DNA from: JANJUB01 sp031386985
GTDB lineage: Bacteria; Armatimonadota; Fimbriimonadia; Fimbriimonadales; Fimbriimonadaceae
Direction: 5' to 3'
DNA length: 64,000 bases
Assembly (NCBI GenBank): GCA_031386985.1
Contig: JANNCV010000016.1
Coordinates: 355,544 to 419,543, forward strand
The notes under the pieces are model-generated. The model was not told where the DNA came from and ran no database searches. It was given only the letters and a program-made list of their open reading frames with translations. Each line of letters begins with the position of its first letter. Positions within the stretch are counted from its first letter, which is position 1. Positions 57,899 through 64,000 of this stretch are shown piece by piece. The translations under genes were made by a program, and so were the position numbers.

Positions 57899-59530
57899 TT
57901 AGAAGTCCATGTCTCCCATGCCGCCGCCGCCGCCCATGGCGGGGGCGCCCTTCTTGGATTCGGGCTTTTCAACTACCAACGCTTCCGTCGTCAGAACCAA
58001 TCCCGCGATCGAAGCCGCGTTCTGGATCGTAGAGCGAGTAACTTTGGCGGGATCAACGATTCCGGCTTTCACCATGTCTACAATCTCGCCGGTTACGGCG
58101 TCCAAACCAAAACCAGCCTTGGAGTTCTTCACCTTGTCAACCACAACCGACCCTTCCAGACCCGCGTTTTCGGCGATTGTTCGTAGCGGCTCTTCGAGCG
58201 CGCGCTTTACGATCATCATTCCGGTGAGCTCGTCGCCGGTGATACCCTTGGTATCCAGCGCCTGGGCTGCCTGTAGCAGAGTAACTCCGCCACCCGGGAC
58301 GATGCCCTCTTCAACGGCGGCTCGAGTTGCCGAGAGAGCATCTTCGTAGCGGTGCTTCTTCTCTTTAAGCTCGGTCTCCGTTGAAGCGCCAACTTTGATG
58401 ACAGCTACGCCGCCGCTCAACTTAGCCAGTCGCTCTTGGAGCTTCTCGCGGTCGTAATTGCTGTCGGTCTTCTCGATTTGGCTCTTAATCAAAGCGATTC
58501 GGCCCATGACCGCATCCTTCTTTCCCGCGCCTTCGATGATTGTTGTCTCTTCCTTCGTGATAACAACCTTCTTGGCGGTTCCCATCATTTCGATGCCAAC
58601 GTTCTCAAGTTTGGTGCCGAGGTCCTCGCTGATGAACTGACCGGCGGTCAGTGTGGCGATATCCTCAAGCATGGCCTTTCGACGATCGCCAAAGCCAGGA
58701 GCCTTGACGGCGGCGATCTGGAGGATGCCGCGAATCTTGTTCAGAACGATGGTCGCAAGCGCGTCGCCTTCGATATCCTCAGCAATGATGAGGATCGGGC
58801 GACGAGCGGCAGCCGCTTTCTCAAGGAAAGGCAAAAAGTCTTGAGCGTTGCTAATCTTCTTCTCGTGGATGAGGATGAGCGGATTCTCAAGAATGGCTTC
58901 CATGCGCTCGGGGTCGGTTACGAAGTAAGGCGAAATGTAACCACGGTCAAACTGCATTCCCTCAACGATATCGAGGCTGGTCTCGCGACCCTTGCTCTCT
59001 TCAACCGTGATAACGCCGTCCTTTCCAACCTTATCCATTGCCTCCGCAACTTGGATACCGATTTCAGCATCGTTACCGGCGATGGTCGCGACGAACTGGA
59101 CTTGCTCCTTATCTTTGATCGGCTTCGCCGCTTTTTTGATCTCGGCGATAACTTTCTCAACGGCGGAATCAATTCCGCGCTTTACCGCGATGGGGTTACC
59201 ACCGGCGGCAACGTAGCGAAGGCCCTCGTTGACAATAGCCTGGGCGAGAACAGTTGCGGTCGTGGTTCCGTCACCGGCGACATCATTGGTCTTGCTCGCA
59301 ACTTCCTTGCAAAGCTGGGCGCCCATGTTCTCGTAAGGGTCTTCGAGCTCAATTTCCTTGGCAACGGTTACGCCGTCCTTGGTAATCGTGGGCGAGCCCC
59401 ATTTTTTGTCGAGGACGACATTGCGTCCCTTAGGTCCGAGCGTGACTTTCACGGCATCGGCAACCTTATTAACTCCGCGCTCAAGGGCGCGACGTGCATT
59501 CTCATCGTATAGTAAATTCTTTGCAGCCAT
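57899..59530 (-). CDS. groEL: Chaperonin GroEL
   Basis: A 543-residue group I chaperonin. The nucleotide-binding GDGTTTATVLAQ, VTLGPKGRNVVLDKKWG and the C-terminal MGGGGGMGDMDF tail are diagnostic. AAGGA lies seven bases before ATG. Transcription is driven by a TTGACA-N18-TAAAAT promoter overlapping a CIRCE-like operator. The groES gene is about 4.2 kb away, not adjacent. Confidence 0.99.
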   Translation of the reverse strand: MAAKNLLYDENARRALERGVNKVADAVKVTLGPKGRNVVLDKKWGSPTITKDGVTVAKEIELEDPYENMGAQLCKEVASKTNDVAGDGTTTATVLAQAIVNEGLRYVAAGGNPIAVKRGIDSAVEKVIAEIKKAAKPIKDKEQVQFVATIAGNDAEIGIQVAEAMDKVGKDGVITVEESKGRETSLDIVEGMQFDRGYISPYFVTDPERMEAILENPLILIHEKKISNAQDFLPFLEKAAAARRPILIIAEDIEGDALATIVLNKIRGILQIAAVKAPGFGDRRKAMLEDIATLTAGQFISEDLGTKLENVGIEMMGTAKKVVITKEETTIIEGAGKKDAVMGRIALIKSQIEKTDSNYDREKLQERLAKLSGGVAVIKVGASTETELKEKKHRYEDALSATRAAVEEGIVPGGGVTLLQAAQALDTKGITGDELTGMMIVKRALEEPLRTIAENAGLEGSVVVDKVKNSKAGFGLDAVTGEIVDMVKAGIVDPAKVTRSTIQNAASIAGLVLTTEALVVEKPESKKGAPAMGGGGGMGDMDF

Positions 59531-59578
59531 TTTTGTATCCTTCGAGCAACGCTTTAGCAGTCGCCGCCCATGACTGCT

Positions 59579-59608
59579 ATTTTAGCACTCTAGGGGGGTG
59601 AGTGTCAA
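59579..59608 (-). promoter_or_regulatory. groEL promoter with overlapping CIRCE-like operator
   Basis: On the minus strand TTGACA (59608-59603), an 18-bp spacer and TAAAAT (59584-59579) form a good sigma-70 promoter. The same bases give TTGACACTC-N9-GAGTGCTAA, two mismatches from CIRCE (TTAGCACTC-N9-GAGTGCTAA); the mismatched arm is the one that has to supply TTGACA. HrcA repression is the expected control. Confidence 0.8.
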
Positions 59609-59658
59609 CAGGTGTGCCCACACAATTCTCCGTGCCGTCCGGTTAGTACAGTTATAAG

Positions 59659-59694
59659 CAAAAAAAATGGCCCACCAAGATCAGGCGGGACCAT
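59659..59694 (-). terminator. Rho-independent terminator of the PEP-CTERM gene
   Basis: On the minus strand ATGGTCCCGCC ... GGTGGGCCAT is followed by a run of eight or more T. It lies just after the PEP-CTERM stop. Confidence 0.75.
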
Positions 59695-59716
59695 CTCATA
59701 ACTGGTTCCGGATGCT

Positions 59717-60388
59717 TTACTTCTTGCGCCGACGAAGCAACGCGGCAACCCCCAACCCTAATGCGGCCATTGTTGCTGGCTCGGGTACCGACTCAAGTCG
59801 AGAAATGCCGAAATCTCCGCTCGGGGAGGAATCAAAATCGAAGACAATCGCATCCACATCGCCGAGGCTGGCTGCGTCCGCCGAGAAATCCCAAGTTGCG
59901 GTCTGACCGTTCGTGATTCCGCCGGGCAGGTTAAGGACCCGTGTGAACGATCCCGCGCCATTATTCGTGAATACAATTGCCGTAGCAACCATGGGCAAGT
60001 CACTACCCAAAAAGGTGACCCTAAGTTGGCTCTGAGTCATCAAGTTTATATTAAGGGGGTTGCTTCCGACAGATGTGCTCCCGTTGGCAAAGCCGTAGGC
60101 GGCTTGAAAGAAGGCGTCTAGGCTAAGGCCACTCGACGCGATAAAGGCGCCGGAACCGGGAACTATGCGCAACCTTGCTGTTTCGGAGAGAGGGTTAGAT
60201 GTGATCCCAACGAACGTTCCTCGAACGCCATTGATCATCGTGCCATTCTGCCACGCAATCGTGTTGCTGGTAACCGGGCCGCTATCGTACGCGCCGCTCG
60301 AAAAATCATCGAAAACAATCGCCTGGCTCGCTCCCGCCAACACTAAAAATGCACCGAACAACAAACAAACTCTCATAACAGGGTTCAT
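59717..60388 (-). CDS. PEP-CTERM sorting-signal protein
   Basis: A 223-residue exported protein. Signal peptide VCLLFGAFLVLAGASQA, a beta-rich body (FTRVLNLPGGITNGQTATW), and the tail VPEPATMAALGLGVAALLRRRKK: PEP motif, membrane helix and basic end, for sorting by an exosortase. No exosortase or EPS gene is in the window. Function unknown, probably surface or matrix. Confidence 0.9.
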   Translation of the reverse strand: MNPVMRVCLLFGAFLVLAGASQAIVFDDFSSGAYDSGPVTSNTIAWQNGTMINGVRGTFVGITSNPLSETARLRIVPGSGAFIASSGLSLDAFFQAAYGFANGSTSVGSNPLNINLMTQSQLRVTFLGSDLPMVATAIVFTNNGAGSFTRVLNLPGGITNGQTATWDFSADAASLGDVDAIVFDFDSSPSGDFGISRLESVPEPATMAALGLGVAALLRRRKK

Positions 60389-60491
60389 TGTATCTCAGGT
60401 ATTTGGAGCATGGACTGTGACAATTGCCAGGGTTACATGAATTTTTCCATTACTTAACACAACGATAGTGCATGGCGAGTTGGTAAAGTTA

Positions 60492-62318
60492 ATGTCCGAG
60501 TTGTTGAGCTTCCTTTCCTCGATCTTAGTGGATGGTCCCGCAGATTGGCCCAACTATGGACGTGACCCAGGAGGGTTGCGCTTTTCGCCATCCGCTCAAA
60601 TCAACACGAATACTGTTTCTAGGCTCAAACTTGCCTGGCAGTTTCGCACGGGCGATGTGAGTACCGGCGGCAGATATCCAAACTCGTCATTCCAATGCAC
60701 CCCAATCATGGCTGATGGAACTCTGTATCTCAGCACGCCTTTCAGTCGGGTTATCGCCCTTGATGCCGCGACGGGTGATAAGAGGTGGGATTACAACCCG
60801 GGCGTGAACTTGTCCCGAGCCTATCAGCCCCTAATTCACCGGGGGGTCTCAACTTGGGTCAATCCCAAAACTAGCCAACGTCGAATCTACATTGCGACCT
60901 ATGACTCGCGGCTCATCGCCCTTGATGCAAAATTCGGCACACCGTGTCCAGATTTTGGCAATGCGGGCAAGGTTGATCTGAAACGTGGGTTGAAGAAGTT
61001 TGTCGCTAGTCGTTACGTTTGCTACACTCCTCCTGCAATCGTCGCCGGAGTCGTGGTGGTGGGCTCGACAATACGAGATTTGAGCGACGCCGATACTTCA
61101 AGCGGAACGATCCGCGCCTACGATGCGGTAACTGGCAAGCTCCGGTGGAAATTTGAGCCCATTGCAAAAGGTGTCGGAGCTGGCAACGCCTGGGCGGTCA
61201 TAAGTGCCGACCCTTTGACTAAGACCGTTTTTATTCCAACGAGCAGCCAAAGCCCAGACTTCTACGGTGGCATGAGGCCAGGTGATAACCGGGACTCCGA
61301 CAGCATAGTTGCCGTTGATGCTACCAACGGTAAGGTCAGGTGGCGGTATCAGGTGGTTCACCATGATGTTTGGGACTACGATATTCCAGCTCAGCCCATT
61401 TTAGCGGAGATTGCCGGTCGCAAAGCCGTCATTGTTTTGACCAAAATGGGATTGGTTTTCACTCTCGACCGGGTTACAGGGAAACCCATTTTTGAGACGC
61501 CGGAGACGCAAGTTTCTTCCGATGGGGTGACTGGAGAGAAGCTATCGAAGACCCAACCCATCCCCATCAAGCCGAACTTGTTGGCGCGCACCCGAATCGG
61601 ACCAGACGATGCGTGGGGAATCAATGATGTTGAAAAGAATCGAATGAGGAGCAGGCTGGAACGTTATGGCGAATCGCAATTGTTTGATCCTCAGCGGGTT
61701 GAGACCCATATTCAGGTTCCGGGAACCCTAGGCGGCATGAACTGGTCGGGAGGATCGTACGATCCGCGCACAAACACGCTCTACACAAACATTAACAACA
61801 TGCCCAGCTTGATTCGTTTAGTAAAGCGTTCAGATCTTGCTAAAGCGCGAGATCAGCGAGGGATGGTTTTTTATGAGCAAAAGGGAACGCCGTATGCGGT
61901 TGGAACTGCTCCCTTGCAGAACGGAGCCCTTCCCGCGATCAAGCCGCCATGGGGTGAGGTGATCGCGGTTGATATGAGGCTGGGCGAGATTCGGTGGCGG
62001 AAACCGCTGGGTTTCCTTCCCGAACTTGCGGCTAATCCTAAAGCAAGGGATTGGGGTTCCCCCAGCTTGGGGGGCTCGATTTGCACTGCGGGCGGATTAC
62101 TCTTCGTGGCGGGAACTAGAGATGGCTTTCTGCGGGCGATTAACTCGCAAAGTGGGGAAGTCCTATGGGAACACAAGCTTCCGGCGGGGGGAAACGCAAC
62201 TCCGATGACCTATGAAGGGAGCGACGGTCGGCAATATGTTGTCATTTGCGCGGGAGGACATTCAGGTCTTTCAACCACGATTGGTGATTTCGTGATGGCG
62301 TTCGCTTTGCCTATATAG
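60492..62318 (+). CDS. PQQ-dependent dehydrogenase, quinoprotein propeller
   Basis: A protein of about 608 residues with repeated tryptophan-docking strands (ALDAATGDKRWDYNPG, AYDAVTGKLRWKFEP, AVDATNGKVRWRYQ, AINSQSGEVLWEH). HHDVWDYDIPAQPILAEI matches the membrane glucose-dehydrogenase-type quinoproteins. DWPNYGRDPGGLRFSP is the usual first blade. ATG at 60492 or GTG at 60468 may start it; the signal peptide is weak. The electron acceptor partner is not adjacent. Confidence 0.87.
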   Translation: MSELLSFLSSILVDGPADWPNYGRDPGGLRFSPSAQINTNTVSRLKLAWQFRTGDVSTGGRYPNSSFQCTPIMADGTLYLSTPFSRVIALDAATGDKRWDYNPGVNLSRAYQPLIHRGVSTWVNPKTSQRRIYIATYDSRLIALDAKFGTPCPDFGNAGKVDLKRGLKKFVASRYVCYTPPAIVAGVVVVGSTIRDLSDADTSSGTIRAYDAVTGKLRWKFEPIAKGVGAGNAWAVISADPLTKTVFIPTSSQSPDFYGGMRPGDNRDSDSIVAVDATNGKVRWRYQVVHHDVWDYDIPAQPILAEIAGRKAVIVLTKMGLVFTLDRVTGKPIFETPETQVSSDGVTGEKLSKTQPIPIKPNLLARTRIGPDDAWGINDVEKNRMRSRLERYGESQLFDPQRVETHIQVPGTLGGMNWSGGSYDPRTNTLYTNINNMPSLIRLVKRSDLAKARDQRGMVFYEQKGTPYAVGTAPLQNGALPAIKPPWGEVIAVDMRLGEIRWRKPLGFLPELAANPKARDWGSPSLGGSICTAGGLLFVAGTRDGFLRAINSQSGEVLWEHKLPAGGNATPMTYEGSDGRQYVVICAGGHSGLSTTIGDFVMAFALPI

Positions 62319-63006
62319 AGCGAATCGCCTTAGATGCTTTTCTTGCAACTGCCCATGCGAGTTTTTGGTCTTGCGCATGGACCATCCACAGGATTCCGCC
62401 TTCACACTTGAACGCTGCAAAACCGGGTTTTTCTAGGAACTCGCAGCCATCTACAAAGCATTTCTTAAAGTCCTTGGTGGCATCAGGCTTCTTGGAAAAC
62501 CTCAGGCAAACTGACTTACCGTCTATTTCCATGCAGAAACAGCCTGTGTCGCTGGTTCGTTCGGAAGCAACAATATGCGCTCCGGCCAACTCTACTTTTG
62601 GAAACTCGACTCCATTTGCTTCCTTCATCCAAATGGACGCTTGGCCGAAGTTGGTCACATTGATGTGACCGCTCACAATCGGAGCATCGCCGGCAGGGCG
62701 GCCGAGCTGGAAAAAGGCAACGAACGCAAGGCTTGCCGCAACGGGCATGGCGACCTTCCAAGATAGGTGAAATCGCGGTCTGGGCTTCAAAGCGCTTAGC
62801 TGGGTACGCAGTTTGGTTAAGGGGATTTCCTCGGCTAACCCTACTTCTTGAACCTGCGCAACAAACGCCTTTAGATTTGAGAGATGGGCTTTTGCTATCG
62901 GATCGCTTGCTAAGACTTGATCAGCCATTGATCTCTCATCGAGAGACATTGAGCCATCGAGGTAGGCATGCCAGTTGATATTATTCACGGTTATCGCCCC
63001 CATCAT
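62311..63006 (-). CDS. Membrane-anchored anti-sigma-like protein
   Basis: A 231-residue protein. The cytoplasmic part (1-80) starts like anti-sigma factors (WHAYLDGSMSLDERSMADQVL) but lacks the ZAS HxxxCxxC motif. One membrane helix spans 83-100. The outer domain has six cysteines (GCFCMEIDGKSVC, KKCFVDGCEF, FKCEGG). It overlaps the ECF sigma gene by 26 bp from ATG 63006, or by 8 bp from GTG at 62988. The overlap, helix and position support an anti-sigma role. Confidence 0.72.
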   Translation of the reverse strand: MMGAITVNNINWHAYLDGSMSLDERSMADQVLASDPIAKAHLSNLKAFVAQVQEVGLAEEIPLTKLRTQLSALKPRPRFHLSWKVAMPVAASLAFVAFFQLGRPAGDAPIVSGHINVTNFGQASIWMKEANGVEFPKVELAGAHIVASERTSDTGCFCMEIDGKSVCLRFSKKPDATKDFKKCFVDGCEFLEKPGFAAFKCEGGILWMVHAQDQKLAWAVARKASKAIRSI

Positions 63007-63484
63007 TCAAAACCAATTCCCTTAACATGGCGCGTCCCCGAAACAGCCGCGAGCGGATGGTTCCCATCGGTACATCCAGAGCCTGAGCTGCCTCTTCGTA
63101 GCTCAACCCTTCAACATCACAAAGTTGCACGGCTAGCTTGTAATGGGTTTCCAATTTGTCTAGATTGCAAAGGATCCGTTGAACTTGATCTCGGGTCAGC
63201 ACGGTTTCCCAGAGATTGTTTTCGAAAGGTTGATCATGCTCGTCCTCCGAGAACTGCTGGGGAGCGGCTGGTCCCCGAAATCGGGCCAAGTTCTCGTTAC
63301 TGAGAATTCGAAGGAGCCAGGGTCTCAGTTTCGCTCCGTCAAAGCGATCCCAAGCTGTAAAGGCACGAAGCAGAGTCTGTTGAACCAAATCTTCAGCATC
63401 GGGTCCGGAGTTAGTGAGCCGTCGGGCGACACGATACATCACCGCCAGTTCGCCGCGAACCGCTCTTTCAAAATCGCCTTTCAT
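62981..63484 (-). CDS. ECF-subfamily RNA polymerase sigma factor
   Basis: A 167-residue sigma-70-family factor. Region 2: AVMYRVARRLTNSGPDAEDLVQQTLLRAFTAWDRF. Region 4: CDVEGLSYEEAAQALDVPMGTIRSRLFRGR. ATG at 63484 with GGAG just upstream is chosen over a longer TTG frame from 63553. It is coupled to the anti-sigma-like gene; the pair likely senses an envelope signal. Confidence 0.9.
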   Translation of the reverse strand: MKGDFERAVRGELAVMYRVARRLTNSGPDAEDLVQQTLLRAFTAWDRFDGAKLRPWLLRILSNENLARFRGPAAPQQFSEDEHDQPFENNLWETVLTRDQVQRILCNLDKLETHYKLAVQLCDVEGLSYEEAAQALDVPMGTIRSRLFRGRAMLRELVLNDGGDNRE

Positions 63485-63755
63485 CACTCCTGTGCTTAAT
63501 GATATCGCCAAGGTGCTCTGTTTAGGCCAAACGCTTGAATAATTAACCAACATGGCCGATCCTGCTCAATCAAATGTAGAAGGCACCAGAAAAGTTCCCA
63601 AGGCAGTTTCGGCGTCCCGCCGATTCCGGGAATTCGCACGTACGCCTAAGAGCTTATTCGGGGGTCCGGGACCACCGAGAGCCGCAACTACTCTATCCGC
63701 TGACCCGCAATTTCGAAAAAGCCATGCAAGGCCATCAGAGCAAGCAAAGCCTGAT

Positions 63756-64000
63756 TTACTTTATGACAGCGTAAATCTGATCCTCGTCCAGAATCATGAA
63801 ATCTTGTCCATCAACGCTTACTTCATTGCCACCGTATTTGCTGAACAAAACGGTATCGCCAGCTTTTACGTTCATTTCGTTGCGCTCGCCATTATCCAAA
63901 ACTCGGCCGGAACCGACCGAAACGACCTTGCCCGTCTGGGGCTTCTTCTTTGCGGCATCAGGCAAAAGGATGCCGCCCGCGCTCTTTTCTTCTTCTTCGC
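63756..64000 (-). CDS. groES: Co-chaperonin GroES, 5' end outside the window
   Basis: The C-terminal part of GroES. GGILLPDAAKKKPQTGKVVSVGSG, DTVLFSKYGGNEV and DFMILDEDQIYAVI fit the mobile loop-to-C-terminus region. The frame stays open to the right edge, so the mobile loop lies outside. The 63554-63755 gap after it shows no gene. Confidence 0.95.
   Translation of the reverse strand, partial: EEEEKSAGGILLPDAAKKKPQTGKVVSVGSGRVLDNGERNEMNVKAGDTVLFSKYGGNEVSVDGQDFMILDEDQIYAVIK

Noticed and set aside
58436..59512. 358-codon open frame antisense to groEL
   Set aside because: It mirrors groEL, which is certain by homology; long antisense frames are expected from its codon bias, and the translation shows no family signature.
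59945..60461. Possible regulatory hairpins around the PEP-CTERM gene start
   Set aside because: No stable dyad or TANNNT box at the required spacing was found upstream of 60388.
63552..64000. Plus-strand frame open to the window edge
   Set aside because: More than half of it is antisense to groES, and the rest has no recognisable feature or start signal.

Overview
The window looks like a chromosomal segment of an Armatimonadota bacterium, probably Fimbriimonadia. The evidence is a prepilin leader of the FTLIELLVV type on an H-X9-DG-like protein, a PEP-CTERM protein, a mid-50s G+C impression, dense short operons and many interspersed G/C-rich palindromic repeats. The taxon is inferred from gene content and style, since no rRNA is present.

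Layout. 1-2160 is the end of a beta-propeller protein. 2195-8990 (minus) is a cell wall cluster, murF-mraY-murD-ftsW-murG, closed by a pilin-like membrane protein; G/C-rich repeats sit in frame inside murF. 9009-18682 (plus) starts with a sugar-phosphate isomerase-like gene, then a complete phosphate uptake and sensing operon (pstSCAB, phoB-like, phoR-like, phoU). A previously unlisted 52-residue membrane protein, a divergent YchF-like NTPase, an ABC-2 permease and dtd follow. 18683-19323 is a repeat-rich intergenic region with a 21-bp periodic array and a CRP-like operator in front of a cysteine-rich protein. 20414-25780 is a three-gene cassette: a ribokinase-fold plus AAA ATPase, an unknown protein, and a protein with a degenerate PD-(D/E)XK-like core. 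It is the best candidate for a poorly described conflict or defence system. 25933-28056 holds an FN3-like protein, a prepilin-like protein and a membrane partner.

28059-41957 is metabolism and housekeeping: GlmL-type ATPase, acyl-CoA dehydrogenase, Tat-exported oxidoreductase, S10 peptidase, tRNA-Arg(GCG), OGG1-type glycosylase, ribokinase, SRAP protein, propeller-phosphoesterase, and a DUF559 gene embedded in repeats. 41958-57785 is accessory: a second 21-bp array, a secreted protein with a TCTG tract in its signal peptide, DUF1287, HxlR, CapA-like, DUF1579, Ntn hydrolase, tandem membrane paralogs and many small lipoproteins and unknowns. 57899-64000 carries groEL with a CIRCE-type promoter, a PEP-CTERM protein, a PQQ enzyme, an ECF sigma/anti-sigma pair and the 3' part of groES.

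A pattern across the window is a TANNNT box 5-8 nt before start codons that mostly lack a Shine-Dalgarno sequence. This suggests that leaderless transcription is common in this organism, alongside conventional SD-led genes such as groEL.
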